Assembly (NCBI GenBank): GCA_903915535.1
Contig: CAIWTJ010000162.1
Coordinates: 1-45,007 of the forward strand
DNA length: 45,007 nucleotides
Reading direction: 5' to 3'
Source: Enhydrobacter aerosaccus
GTDB taxonomy: Bacteria > Pseudomonadota > Alphaproteobacteria > Reyranellales > Reyranellaceae
In this document: one piece after another, positions 1 to 8,923 of the stretch
Numbering within the stretch: position 1 is the first letter of the stretch
Layout: each line of letters starts with the position of its first letter
The notes under the pieces: model-generated
What the model saw: the letters and a program-made list of their open reading frames with translations, nothing else
Told to the model about the DNA's origin: nothing
Database searches by the model: none
Made by a program: the position numbers and the translations under genes

Positions 1-83
1 CCGGCGACGCCCAGCGCGAACACGATGGGCATCGAGAACAGGATCAGGACGACGAAGATCGCCGCGACATACAGCAGCAACAT
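1..83 (-). CDS. dctM: TRAP transporter large permease (DctM), N-terminal fragment
   Basis: Only the first 27 codons lie in the window; the gene runs off the left edge. The visible start, MLLLYVAAIFVVLILFSMPI, is one hydrophobic membrane segment, as at the N-terminus of TRAP large permeases. The ATG is 11 bases past the stop of the small-permease gene, which follows a DctP gene, giving the standard dctP-dctQ-dctM order. In this family the large subunit forms the substrate channel and is driven by a sodium or proton gradient. Identity rests on position and the hydrophobic start, because too little sequence is present for a family motif. Confidence 0.75.
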   Translation of the reverse strand, partial: MLLLYVAAIFVVLILFSMPIVFALGVA

Positions 84-93
84 GCGCTTGGGC

Positions 94-588
94 TTACTCC
101 AGCAGGATGTCGTCGTGGGGCGGCGGCGGCGCCACGATCATGGAGATGGCATAGACGACCAGCAGCCCGCCGCCCACGACAACGGAGGCGTAGAGCACGG
201 CGAGATTGATCTCGAGGCCGGGCGTGGCGAGCGTGCGGTTGAGCAGGCAGAGCTTCACGCCGTACCAGCAGGCGATCGCGCCCACGATCGCGATCAGCAC
301 GTTGTGTACGACGTCGACGACGCGCTGACCCGCCGGGGCGAAGCGCAGGATGTGCAGGGTGAAGTGGGTACGCGCGCGCAGGCCGATGGCCGCGCCCACG
401 AGGGTGAGCCAGGCCAGCATCATCTCGCCCACCTCCTCGACCCAGGTGAAGCGTACGGGATCCCAGTCCATGTAGTCGGTGACCGGGATCATGACGTAAC
501 GCAGGAAGACGCCGATCAGCAGATTGATGATCGCCGCGACCAGCAGCAGGGAAACGACGACCTTGGGAATCGACGCGATGAAGCGCAC
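94..588 (-). CDS. dctQ: TRAP transporter small permease (DctQ)
   Basis: A 164-residue protein with four hydrophobic segments (roughly residues 3-30, 45-70, 88-110 and 130-155), the usual layout and size for DctQ small permeases. The segment carrying WVEEVGEMMLAWLTLVGAA followed by RARTHF matches the family core, where an acidic WxEE stretch precedes the second helix pair. DctQ scaffolds the large permease in the inner membrane. I chose the GTG at 588 because it lies two bases after the dctP stop and gives a normal length; the frame stays open far upstream only as a shadow of dctP. Tight spacing on both sides indicates one transcript with dctP and dctM. Confidence 0.85.
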   Translation of the reverse strand: MRFIASIPKVVVSLLLVAAIINLLIGVFLRYVMIPVTDYMDWDPVRFTWVEEVGEMMLAWLTLVGAAIGLRARTHFTLHILRFAPAGQRVVDVVHNVLIAIVGAIACWYGVKLCLLNRTLATPGLEINLAVLYASVVVGGGLLVVYAISMIVAPPPPHDDILLE

Positions 589-590
589 GC

Positions 591-1625
591 TCAGGCCTTG
601 AAGCCGGCGACTTCGTCCCACATCGCGCCGTACTGCTTCTGGTAGGCGGGCCAGATCTTGTCCTGCGCGATCTTGCGGAAGGCCTCGACGTCGGCCTTGG
701 CCACGGTCATGCCCTTGGGCTCGAGGGCCTTCTTCGCTTCCTCGTAGTTGTCGATCGACTCGGTCACGTCGCGGATCTTCTTCTGCGCCTCGCGCGAGAT
801 GTCGAGCATCATCTTCTGCTGTGCCGGCGTGAGGCCGTTCCAGACGCCGAGATTCATCACCGCGTTGGTCGGACCGTAGTTGTGGAAGGTCATCGAGCAG
901 TACTTCGAGACCTCGTAGATCTTGAGCGCCAGCATGTTGACGATCGGCAGGTCGCCGCCGTCGATCACGCCCTGCTTGGCGGCCGAGATCACCTCGCCCC
1001 AGGCCATCGGCACGGCGTTGCCGCCCAGGCCATTGATCGTGTCGCCGAACACCTTGGCCTGCTGCACGCGAATCTTGGAGCCGCGCAGGTCCTTCGGTTC
1101 GACGATCGCCTTCTTGGTCGTGAAGAAATGCCGGAAGCCGTAGTCGAAGAAGCACAGCGTCTTGACGCCGTATTTCTGCTGGAAGTCCTTGTCGAGCTTG
1201 TCGCCGATCGGGCCGTTGAACATCTTGTAGGCCTGGTCGTAGCTCTTCACGAGGTAGGGCACGAGGAAGATGCCCATCTCGGGGAAGATCGTGGCGGCGG
1301 CGCCGGCCGGGCTGCCCATGGCGATGTTGCCCGACTTCACCGCGTTCATGATCTCGAGCTCTTTGCTCAGCAGCGTCGAGCCGAAGAACTGCATGTCGAG
1401 TTCGCCGTTCGACTGCTTCTTCACCTCGCCCGCCATCCAGTCGAAGGCGATCGCGGCGGATTCAGGCACGGCGTTGATGTGCGCGAACACCAGCTTCTTG
1501 GCTTCGGCACGCGCGAAGGTGGGCGCAAGTCCGGTGGCGAGGATGGTTGCCAGGCCGCCTGTCACCAGGCTGCGGCGCCGTACGGACACGAGATTACGGC
1601 TGCTGATTTTCATGATGGTCGACAT
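591..1625 (-). CDS. dctP: TRAP transporter periplasmic substrate-binding protein (DctP)
   Basis: This 344-residue protein binds the solute in the periplasm and delivers it to the DctQM permease. The N-terminus has a basic stretch with RRRSLVTGG followed by a hydrophobic run ending ARAE, a Tat-like export signal of about 40 residues. The mature part starts KKLVFAHINAVPESA. The segment DLRGSKIRVQQAKVFGDTINGLGGNAVPMAWGEV, around residues 180-210, is the family signature and includes the conserved arginine (KIRV) that pairs with a carboxylate ligand. A GGGAGGG ribosome site sits just before the ATG at 1625; an in-frame ATG four codons later is the alternative. The ligand cannot be read from sequence, though an organic acid is usual for the family. 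Confidence 0.92.
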   Translation of the reverse strand: MSTIMKISSRNLVSVRRRSLVTGGLATILATGLAPTFARAEAKKLVFAHINAVPESAAIAFDWMAGEVKKQSNGELDMQFFGSTLLSKELEIMNAVKSGNIAMGSPAGAAATIFPEMGIFLVPYLVKSYDQAYKMFNGPIGDKLDKDFQQKYGVKTLCFFDYGFRHFFTTKKAIVEPKDLRGSKIRVQQAKVFGDTINGLGGNAVPMAWGEVISAAKQGVIDGGDLPIVNMLALKIYEVSKYCSMTFHNYGPTNAVMNLGVWNGLTPAQQKMMLDISREAQKKIRDVTESIDNYEEAKKALEPKGMTVAKADVEAFRKIAQDKIWPAYQKQYGAMWDEVAGFKA

Positions 1626-1689
1626 GGCGCCCTCCCAGGCACGTTTTATTTGAGCAAACCCTATACGCAGGGTCTGTGCGTGGGAAGGG

Positions 1690-2316
1690 TTACGGGCGGT
1701 AGCGCAGCAGGGCGCAGCCGAATGCCGCGAAAATGGCGCCGCTCAGCCGATTGATGCGGCGCTGCCAGCGGGCCTGCTCGAGATAGCGCGCCAGTCCCCG
1801 GGCACTGAGACCCAGCATCACGTAAGTACTGGCCTCGACGGCAAGGAAGGTCGCGACGAGCAGCAGGAATTGAGGCGCCCACGGCGCATCGGGCGCAATG
1901 AATTGCGGGAAGAAGGCGGCGGCGAAGACCAGCAGTTTGGGATTGCTGATGCCGACCAGGAAGCCGCCGCGATAGAGCGAGAAGCGGCTCGCGGTTTCGC
2001 GCGGCGAAGCGTCGAACGGCGCGAGATCGGCCACCGGCGCGCGCCACGCCTGGATGCCGAGGAAGATCAGGTAGGCGGCGCCGGCGTATTTCAGCGTCGC
2101 GAAGGCCGCCGGTACCGCCAGCATGAAGGCACTCACGCCCGCCACCGAGGCAACCAGCATCACGGCCAGTGCCGACAGGCAGCCGGCCATGCCGATCATC
2201 GACGCGCCGAAGCCGAAGCGGATGCTGCGCGTCGTGACGTACAGCACGTTCGGACCGGGCGTGCACGAGATCAGCACGACCGCGCCGAGATAGAGCCAGT
2301 AGGTCGAGAGCGTCAT
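1690..2316 (-). CDS. LysE/RhtB-family amino acid exporter
   Basis: A 208-residue inner-membrane protein of normal LysE/RhtB length with about six hydrophobic segments. The N-terminal motif ISCTPGPNVLYV (residues 16-27) is the family hallmark, PGPxxxxV, and a second signature, GGFLVGISNPKLLVFAAAFFPQF, lies near residues 116-138. Members export amino acids or their derivatives using the proton gradient; the substrate is not predictable here. No good ribosome site is visible before the ATG at 2316, so the exact start is less sure. The gene is followed by the dctP operon on the same strand after 64 bases and may be independently transcribed. Confidence 0.88.
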   Translation of the reverse strand: MTLSTYWLYLGAVVLISCTPGPNVLYVTTRSIRFGFGASMIGMAGCLSALAVMLVASVAGVSAFMLAVPAAFATLKYAGAAYLIFLGIQAWRAPVADLAPFDASPRETASRFSLYRGGFLVGISNPKLLVFAAAFFPQFIAPDAPWAPQFLLLVATFLAVEASTYVMLGLSARGLARYLEQARWQRRINRLSGAIFAAFGCALLRYRP

Positions 2317-2338
2317 GAAGTCGAGTGTAACTGCACAA

Positions 2339-2442
2339 CCTCACCCTGAGGAGCGGCCGTAGGCCGCGTCTCGAAGGGTGGGCGACAGCACGTCTCGTGG
2401 CCCACCCTTCGAGACGGCGCTACGCGCCTCCTCAGGGTGAGG
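2339..2442. repeat. Long imperfect intergenic palindrome
   Basis: The outer arms are CCTCACCCTGAGGAG (from 2339) and CTCCTCAGGGTGAGG (ending 2442). The inner arms are GTCTCGAAGGGTGGG (2368-2382) and CCCACCCTTCGAGAC (2401-2415), and each half also holds a small GC hairpin. The whole can fold into one long stem. It lies between the amidohydrolase stop (2450) and the LysE start (2316), where it would form a strong RNA hairpin and may end or stabilise the upstream message. Elements of this kind are common as dispersed repeats in alphaproteobacterial genomes; I saw no second copy in this window. Confidence 0.8.
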
Positions 2443-2449
2443 TCGCTGG

Positions 2450-4174
2450 TCACTGCGCGGCGATCGCGCTGTTGTGCTGGCCCGCCGAGTTGTTGAAGCG
2501 GTCGAGCACGTGGCCTGGACCCTTGGCGTGGTTCACGTAATCCTTGCCGTCGAACGTCTTCACGCCGTTGCAGAAGACGCCGTGCACGCCGGTCGGGCGG
2601 CGGATGGTGCGGCGGCCGCCGCCGGGCAGGTCGGCGACGCGTTCGGCGGGCGAGACGCCCACGGTCGCGGCGTCGAACAGCAGCATGTCGGCCTGAGCGC
2701 CCACCGCGAGTCGGCCTCGATTCCGGATGCCGTAGAGGTCGGCGGGATGAGAGGTGAGGCGGCGGATGCCTTCGACCATGTCGAAGTCGCCACGCTCGCG
2801 CACCCAGCGCGCCAGGAAGTGCAGGCCGAAGCCCGCGTCGCACATGTAGATGAGATGCGCGCCCGCGTCGGAGAGCGCCACCACACCCGCCTCGTGCTTC
2901 AGCAGCTTCGCCACGCCGTCGTCGCCGACGTTGAGGAAGCGGCCGAGGAAGGCGGTCTCGAGATTCTCGTCGAGCGACAGGTCGAGCATGATGTCGAGCG
3001 GATCGCGATGCTCGGTGGCAGCGATCTCGTGGAGATAGCGGTTCACGTACTTGGCGTTGGCGGGCTTCTGCGCCACCGCGACCATCACGCGTTCCCAATT
3101 GCCCTGGAAAATCATGCCGGGGCGCGGGTTTTTCGCGTTCTCGCGGAACTTGGCGCGCCACGAGGGGTCGCGATAGACCGCCTTCAGCTGCTCGGGCGCG
3201 TAGGCCTTGATCGGATCGAACGCCGAGTGGCTGTAGAACGGATAGGCGTTGCCCATCGTGAAGTCGAAGCTGAGCGGCTGGCACGGGATCTGGACGTAGA
3301 GTCCGTTGCCGCGACGGATCGCGGCCGCGCAATCGTCGAAGATCTTGAGCGCGCGCTGCGGCTCCTGCTCGTTGTACATCGCCATGCCGGTGCCTTGGAA
3401 GAATGGCCGGCCGTACCTGGCGGCCATCGGCTCCAGCTCCTGCGGCGTCTTCACGCCAGAGGCGATGGCGATCACGCCCTTGCCGCGCGGGCCCATGGCG
3501 CCCACCAGCGCATCGAGCTCGCTCATCGGCGCGATGGTCGACGGCATCGGCACGCCGCCGTAGCCCGAGTGGTTGAGCGAGTAGGAAGCGCCAAGGCCGA
3601 TCGCGCCGTTGTTCATGGCGTCGGCGACCATGGCTTTCATCTTGGCAAGTTCTTCCGGCGTCGCGTCGGCGCGCTGCGAGGCGGCCTCGCCCATCACGGC
3701 GGTGCGGATCGTCGAGTGGCCCGCGAGCACGGCCACGTTGGCGTAGGGCGCGCGGCGGCGCAGCATCGCCATGTATTCGCCGAAGCTCTCGAAGTCCCAG
3801 TTGATGCCGGTGCGCAGCGCGTCGAGGTCCATGCCCTCGACGACCGAGAGGTTGCGGATCACGAGGTCGCGGCCCTCTTTCGAGAGCACCGGCACGATGC
3901 CGAAGCCGCAGTTGCCCATGATCGCCGTCGTGACGCCGAGCGACGGCGAGGGCGACAGCGTCGAGTCCCACGTCACCTGGGCGTCGTAGTGCGTGTGCAC
4001 GTCGACGATGCCGGGCGCGAGCGTGAGGCCGCCGGCGTCGATCGTCTCGGCGCCGGAGTCCTTCACTTCGCCGATGGCGACGATCTTGCCATCCGTGACC
4101 GCGACGTCGGCGCGCTTGGGGTCGTGACCGAGACCGTCGACGACGGTCGCGCCGCGAATGACCAGATCGACCAT
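2450..4174 (-). CDS. N-acyl-D-amino-acid deacylase-like amidohydrolase
   Basis: A 574-residue metal-dependent amidohydrolase. The N-terminal composite domain ([14 protein letters not shown]) is followed by the metal-binding HxH in VDVHTHYDA (His60, His62). GNCGFG contains Cys89, the position where D-aminoacylases place a metal-bridging cysteine. SDAGAH near residue 450 supplies the catalytic aspartate, and the C-terminal strand region reads RLAVGAQADMLLFD. These are features of the D-aminoacylase/N-acyl-D-glutamate deacylase branch, usually 480-580 residues. The likely reaction is hydrolysis of an N-acyl-D-amino acid, but related enzymes act on other amides, so the substrate is open. The ATG overlaps the malic enzyme stop by one base (TGATG), so the two are translationally coupled. 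Confidence 0.85.
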   Translation of the reverse strand: MVDLVIRGATVVDGLGHDPKRADVAVTDGKIVAIGEVKDSGAETIDAGGLTLAPGIVDVHTHYDAQVTWDSTLSPSPSLGVTTAIMGNCGFGIVPVLSKEGRDLVIRNLSVVEGMDLDALRTGINWDFESFGEYMAMLRRRAPYANVAVLAGHSTIRTAVMGEAASQRADATPEELAKMKAMVADAMNNGAIGLGASYSLNHSGYGGVPMPSTIAPMSELDALVGAMGPRGKGVIAIASGVKTPQELEPMAARYGRPFFQGTGMAMYNEQEPQRALKIFDDCAAAIRRGNGLYVQIPCQPLSFDFTMGNAYPFYSHSAFDPIKAYAPEQLKAVYRDPSWRAKFRENAKNPRPGMIFQGNWERVMVAVAQKPANAKYVNRYLHEIAATEHRDPLDIMLDLSLDENLETAFLGRFLNVGDDGVAKLLKHEAGVVALSDAGAHLIYMCDAGFGLHFLARWVRERGDFDMVEGIRRLTSHPADLYGIRNRGRLAVGAQADMLLFDAATVGVSPAERVADLPGGGRRTIRRPTGVHGVFCNGVKTFDGKDYVNHAKGPGHVLDRFNNSAGQHNSAIAAQ

Positions 4175-6471
4175 CAGGACCTCCGTGCCAGCGCGCCATA
4201 GGCGGCAAGCGCTGCATGGTTCACGAGATCGCTGACGGTCGCACCCATCTGCACGATCTGCACCGGCTTGGAGAGGCCGTCGATCACCGGACCGATCACT
4301 GTGACGCCGCCCAGGCTCTGCATCAGGCGCGAGGAAATGTGCGCCGAATGGAGGCCCGGCATGATCAGGATGTTGGCGGAGCCGGTGAGCCGCGTGAACG
4401 GATAGGTCGACTTCAGGAGGTTGAAGTCGAGCGCCATGTCGGCCTGCATCTCGCCGTCGTATTCGAAGTCGACTTCCTCGGCGTCGAGGATGCGGATCGC
4501 CTTGCGGATGCGGTCGATGCGCTCGATCTCGCGGCTGCCGAAGTTCGAGAACGAGGTGAAGGCGATCCGGGGCTCGTGGCCCATGGTGCGCGCGTTCTTG
4601 GCCATCTGCTTGGCGATGGTCGCGAGCTGCTCCGGTGTCGGCGTCTCGTTGATCGCGGTGTCGGCCAGGAACACCGTGCCGTGGCGCGCCACGATGATCG
4701 AATAGCCCATCGCGGCCTTGCCCGGATCGACGTTGATCACGCGCTTCACGTCGGTGTAGCACTCGGGGAAGCGGCGCGTGATGCCGGTCACCATGCCGTC
4801 GGCGTCGCCCGCGGCCACCATGCAGGCGCCGAACACGTTGCGGCCCTGGTTGACCATGCGCTGCACGTCGCGGCGCAGGTAGCCGTCGCGCTGCAGGCGC
4901 TTGTAGACCATGTCGGTGTAGGGCGCGTTCTTGGTCGAGAGCCTGGCGTTGTGGATCTCCATGCCCTCGGTGTTGGCGATGCCGAGGTTCTTCATGGTCT
5001 CGCGCACCTGCTCCTCGCGGCCGATCAGGATCGGCGTGCCGTAGCCGTTGTCGCGATAGACGACGGCGGCGCGGATCGTGCGCTCCTCCTCGCCCTCGGC
5101 GAAGACGATGCGCTGCGGGTTGGCCTTTACCTGCTCGAACAGGCTCTGCAGCCAGTGGCTGGTGGGATCGAGGCGGCCCGACAGGCTGCGCTTGTACTCG
5201 GCGATGTCGAGCTTCTTCTTGGCGACGCCCGAATCCATGGCGGCCTTGGCGACGGCGGCCGAGACCTCGACGATCAGGCGCGGATCGAACGGCACCGGCA
5301 CGACATATTCGGAGCCGTAGCGCAGGCGGCGGCCGGAATAGGCGCGGTCGACTTCATCGGGCACGTCCTCGCGGGCCAGCGCCGCCAGCGCCTGGGCGGC
5401 GGCGACCTTCATCGGCTCGTTGATCGTGGTGGCGCGCACATCCAATGCGCCGCGGAAGATGTAGGGGAAGCCCAGCACGTTGTTGATCTGGTTGGCGTAG
5501 TCGCTGCGGCCGGTGGCGACGATCGCGTCGGAGCGCACCGACTTCACGTCTTCCGGCGTGATCTCGGGATCGGGATTGGCCATGGCGAAGATGATCGGCT
5601 TGTCGGCCATCGACTTCACCATCTCCTTGGTGACCGCGCCCTTGACCGAGAGGCCGAAGAACACGTCGGCGCCCACCATCGCCTCCTTGAGCGTGCGCGC
5701 CTTGGTGCGGACCGCGTGCGCGCTCTTCCACTGGTTCATGCCCTCGGTGCGGCCCTGCCAGATCACGCCCTTGGTGTCGACCAGGATCGCGTTCTCGTGC
5801 GGCATGCCCATCGCCTTCACCAGTTCGATGCAGGCGATCGACGCGGCGCCTGCGCCGTTCACCACCATCTTGATGTCCTTGATGTCGCGGCCGGTGAGAT
5901 GCAGCGCGTTGATCAGGCCGGCCGCCGAGACGATGGCTGTGCCGTGCTGGTCGTCGTGGAAGATCGGGATGTCCATCAGCTCGCGCAGGCGCTGCTCGAT
6001 GATGAAGCACTCGGGCGCCTTGATGTCCTCGAGGTTGATGCCGCCGAAGGTCGGCCCGAGATAGCGCACGCAGTTCACGAACTGCTCGACGTCCTTGGTG
6101 TCGACCTCGAGGTCGATACAGTCGACGTCGGCGAAGCGCTTGAAGAGCACGGCCTTGCCCTCCATCACGGGCTTGCTGGCGAGCGCGCCGATGTCGCCCA
6201 GGCCCAGCACGGCGGTGCCGTTGGAGATCACGGCCACGAGGTTGCCGCGGATCGTGTAGTCGTAGGCGGTCGAGGGATCCTTCTCGATCTCGAGGCAGGG
6301 CGCCGCGACGCCGGGCGAATAGGCGAGCGCCAGGTCGCGCTGGGTGACCAGCGGCTTGGACGCGATGATCTCGATCTTTCCGGGCCGGCCGGTGCGATGC
6401 ATGATCAGCGAATCGCCGTCGAGATCGCCCATTTCGTTGCTGACTGCGGCTTCCGAGCTTTTGCTCGCCAT
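4174..6471 (-). CDS. maeB: NADP-dependent malic enzyme, multidomain type (MaeB)
   Basis: A 765-residue cytoplasmic enzyme that decarboxylates malate to pyruvate with reduction of NAD(P). The N-terminal malic domain has the family stretches [28 protein letters not shown] and [12 protein letters not shown]. The nucleotide-binding segment [12 protein letters not shown] is followed by [13 protein letters not shown]. From about residue 430 ([20 protein letters not shown]) to the end lies a phosphotransacetylase-like domain, which in this class is regulatory and not catalytic. Full length (about 760) is normal. I chose ATG 6471 because GGGAG lies seven bases upstream; a start nine codons earlier is open but lacks a ribosome site. 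It is first in a two-gene unit with the amidohydrolase. Confidence 0.95.
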   Translation of the reverse strand: MASKSSEAAVSNEMGDLDGDSLIMHRTGRPGKIEIIASKPLVTQRDLALAYSPGVAAPCLEIEKDPSTAYDYTIRGNLVAVISNGTAVLGLGDIGALASKPVMEGKAVLFKRFADVDCIDLEVDTKDVEQFVNCVRYLGPTFGGINLEDIKAPECFIIEQRLRELMDIPIFHDDQHGTAIVSAAGLINALHLTGRDIKDIKMVVNGAGAASIACIELVKAMGMPHENAILVDTKGVIWQGRTEGMNQWKSAHAVRTKARTLKEAMVGADVFFGLSVKGAVTKEMVKSMADKPIIFAMANPDPEITPEDVKSVRSDAIVATGRSDYANQINNVLGFPYIFRGALDVRATTINEPMKVAAAQALAALAREDVPDEVDRAYSGRRLRYGSEYVVPVPFDPRLIVEVSAAVAKAAMDSGVAKKKLDIAEYKRSLSGRLDPTSHWLQSLFEQVKANPQRIVFAEGEEERTIRAAVVYRDNGYGTPILIGREEQVRETMKNLGIANTEGMEIHNARLSTKNAPYTDMVYKRLQRDGYLRRDVQRMVNQGRNVFGACMVAAGDADGMVTGITRRFPECYTDVKRVINVDPGKAAMGYSIIVARHGTVFLADTAINETPTPEQLATIAKQMAKNARTMGHEPRIAFTSFSNFGSREIERIDRIRKAIRILDAEEVDFEYDGEMQADMALDFNLLKSTYPFTRLTGSANILIMPGLHSAHISSRLMQSLGGVTVIGPVIDGLSKPVQIVQMGATVSDLVNHAALAAYGALARRS

Positions 6472-6679
6472 TCGTTTACTCCCTTTACCGGGGGTCATAT
6501 TGGCGGCAATCGATCACCGGTACTAGCCAGCCATGCCGCGCTGCAACGTGGTTCTGCTCTTTCGCATGAGCAACCACGGGTTTAATGTTTGTGCACGGGT
6601 AGCAACCTAAAAGAATAATGGCAATACTTTTACAACCGCAAACATCTGCCGAATATCATGTGGCCCGCTGCCTCCATGA

Positions 6680-7402
6680 GGGCCGTCCTGCTGCATTCCA
6701 AGATCTAGGCAAAGATCGGTTTGCCGAGAAGATTGGCTGGAACGACAATATCCAGGTGATCGACCAAGTCCTCATCATTTCTTTCCGCATCCGCACGAGC
6801 AGTTGGCAAAAGTGCTCTACGCGATGGGTCACGGAGCTGATGCAAGGCGGGTTCTGAATGACAAGTTTTTCCACGAGAGCAGGTGTTGCGCTGATGAGTG
6901 GCTGGCTCGACAGTTCATGCGCATATATCGATGGGGCTTTGGTTGCGGCTACCTGCCAATGAGGGCATTCGCTACGTTTTTGATTTGGTTCGCCCTTGGT
7001 TGGCTTGGTGTGTCGGCTGCAATGGAAGAGAACGATCGCAACAACGTGGTGTTGGTTCGCTCTGCCACTGGAGTTGAAATTGTCCGTTCACTAAGTCGGC
7101 CTGAAGATCTTCAACGATCGCCGGTATTCGACGAAAAGCGTGATCGGCGAGAAGGTCCAGTCTACGCATCTGTCGACAAAGTAAGTGTGCGAGATATTCC
7201 ATGCACCGATATCAGCCCGGCGTTGTACGCTTTCGATACCATGCTACCAGTGGTCGATTTGCACATGATGGAGAAGTGCGAGATGGCGGCGGACGCTCCT
7301 GGATGGCGATTCGGCAAGGCGATTTATTCTGCGATCGGCTGGATAATTACAGTTCTTGCAGCGCTAACATGGACTGGCGTTTTGCGTCGCACGCCGGAGT
7401 AG
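6680..7402 (+). pseudogene. 5'-truncated remnant of a membrane-anchored protein gene
   Basis: In one frame from 6680 the sequence reads REDWLERQYPGDRPS, then PHPHEQLAKVLYAMGHGADARRVL, then MRIYRWGFGCGYLPMRAF and hydrophobic stretches near residues 85-105 and 210-235 of the open frame. I recognise the order xxWLxRQ / PQPxEQLAxVLRxMGHExDARRxL / GYGYRPxRA as the conserved C-terminal half of a larger proteobacterial family often joined to pentapeptide-like repeats. The N-terminal half is absent. A stop at 6677-6679 closes this frame, while FQDLGKDRFAEK in another frame (about 6696-6731) could be its shifted continuation. No convincing start or ribosome site is visible. The region is AT-richer than its neighbours. 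A short expressed protein from the TTG at 6803 is possible but less likely. Confidence 0.55.
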
Positions 7403-7420
7403 TTCGGCCATATATGATTT

Positions 7421-7475
7421 CGCGCGACTGCGGAGGCTTATAGAGGCCTAAGTTCAGCCCTTCCGGAGTCGCGCG
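7421..7475. terminator. Hairpin between convergent genes
   Basis: CGCGCGACTGCGGA (7421-7434) pairs with TCCGGAGTCGCGCG (7462-7475) with one mismatch. It sits between the end of the remnant gene (plus) and the end of the TRAP large permease (minus), so it could stop transcripts from both sides. No clear T-run follows on either strand. Confidence 0.5.
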
Positions 7476-7498
7476 GACAAAGGGGTCGTCCGGGTGCG

Positions 7499-8923
7499 CT
7501 ATTCCGGCGGAGGGAGTTTCAGCATGTCGTTGAAGCGTTTGCGACTCGCATCGTCGTCCAGTTTCGCCGGCGCCGCTGCGCTCGCCCGCGGCGGTTCGGC
7601 GAGATGCGCCAGCCGCGGCACCAGCACGACCAGCACCAGCACCACGAGCTGCGCCCCTATATAAGGAGCGAGCGCGCGCGCCAGCGGGCCGATCGCCGTC
7701 TTCTGTTTCATCTGGCTGCGCGCCATCATCACGGCATAGCCGCTGGGCGGCACCAGGAAACTTGCCTGCAGCGCGAGCAAAGCCAGTACCGAGATCCAGA
7801 CCGCGTCGGGCGCGCGCGTCAGGATCGACGGCATCACGATCGGCACGATCACGAACACGATCTCGAACGCGTCGAGCACGAAGGCGCACAGCGCGAACAC
7901 CACGAGCACGGTGATCGCCGCGCCCGTCGCGCCGCCCGGCACCAGCTTCACCCAGGCGTCGAGCAGACGGTCGGTGCCGAAGGCCCGGAACAACAGGGTG
8001 AAGGTCGTGGCCGCCACGAACAGCGCAAACAGCGCGCCGCTCACCGCCATCGTGTCGCGCAGCACGTGCCCGAACACGCCGCCTTTCAGGCCGCCGGTCG
8101 CGAGGCCAAACAGCAGCAGCGCCGTGCCGCCCATGGCCGCGGCTTCGACGGCGTAGAAATATCCGGCGGCCACACCGGCCAGCAGGCCGATCACGAACAC
8201 CGCGGAGACGATCGCCGTCGCCCACTCCATGGCGCTGGGCTTCTCCGCCGCGCCGCGCGCCGCTCGCGTCTTGCGGCCCAGCCACCAGGCGACGACGAGG
8301 CTAAGCAGCAGGAACAGGCCCGCCGGTGCCAGCGCGCCGCGGAAGACGTCCTGCGTGTTGACGATGCGCACCATTTCCTTCGTGACGTTGGTCGCCTCGG
8401 TGTGCGCGCGCATCATCGCGTCGCCCAGCAGGATCAGCACCAGCGACGGCGGGATCACGACGCCCAGCGTCGAGGCCACGCACACCAGCGCCGTGCTCTC
8501 CGCCGCCGGCACGCCGCGCGCCTCGAGCTTGGGCGCCACGCTGCGCGACAGCATGGCGACCGACGCGCCGACCGACCCGTTCATCGGCGCGAGCAGCGCG
8601 CCCAGGCCAAGCGTCGCGACCGAGGGCGTGCCGCCCAGCGCCACGCCGCAGCGGAACAGCCGGTCCGCGAGCGGCAGGCGATTGAGCAGTGCGCCCATGA
8701 ACACATAAAGAGGCAACGCCTGCAGCAGGTCGGTCTCGAGCAACCCGATGATGCGGCTGGGCAGCGCCGTCAGCACGCCGTAGTCGAGGGCGCCGGTGAG
8801 CAGACCGACCGCCGCGAACAGCGCCGACACGCCCATCAGCACCGCATAGGCCGGCAGCCCCGAGCCCAGCAGCACGACGGCCACGGCCAGCAGCATCCAG
8901 AGGCCCGCGCTCTCCATCATCAT
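7499..8923 (-). CDS. TRAP transporter large permease (DctM-type)
   Basis: A 474-residue polytopic inner-membrane protein with about 12 hydrophobic segments. Family features include ETDLLQALPLYVFMGALLNR near residues 62-82, MNGSVGASVAMLSRSVAPKLEARG around 112-136, STLGVVIPPSLVLILLGD around 150-168, and a late SFLVPPSGYAVMMAR. This is the larger type used with mannitol/chloroaromatic-like TRAP systems. The C-terminal 50 residues are hydrophilic (LAEPPRASAAAPAKLDDDASRKR), longer than in many relatives. The ATG overlaps the small-permease stop by four bases. No binding-protein gene lies next to this pair, so its DctP partner must be encoded elsewhere or shared. Confidence 0.9.
   Translation of the reverse strand: MMMESAGLWMLLAVAVVLLGSGLPAYAVLMGVSALFAAVGLLTGALDYGVLTALPSRIIGLLETDLLQALPLYVFMGALLNRLPLADRLFRCGVALGGTPSVATLGLGALLAPMNGSVGASVAMLSRSVAPKLEARGVPAAESTALVCVASTLGVVIPPSLVLILLGDAMMRAHTEATNVTKEMVRIVNTQDVFRGALAPAGLFLLLSLVVAWWLGRKTRAARGAAEKPSAMEWATAIVSAVFVIGLLAGVAAGYFYAVEAAAMGGTALLLFGLATGGLKGGVFGHVLRDTMAVSGALFALFVAATTFTLLFRAFGTDRLLDAWVKLVPGGATGAAITVLVVFALCAFVLDAFEIVFVIVPIVMPSILTRAPDAVWISVLALLALQASFLVPPSGYAVMMARSQMKQKTAIGPLARALAPYIGAQLVVLVLVVLVPRLAHLAEPPRASAAAPAKLDDDASRKRFNDMLKLPPPE

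Noticed and set aside
2313..4217. Minus-strand open frame of about 630 codons overlapping the amidohydrolase
   Set aside because: It is the same strand in another frame, extremely arginine-rich and without motifs; the amidohydrolase frame explains the region.
4216..6585. Plus-strand open frame of about 790 codons
   Set aside because: Antisense shadow of the malic enzyme gene, with low-complexity His/Asp/Val/Ala-rich composition and no ribosome site.
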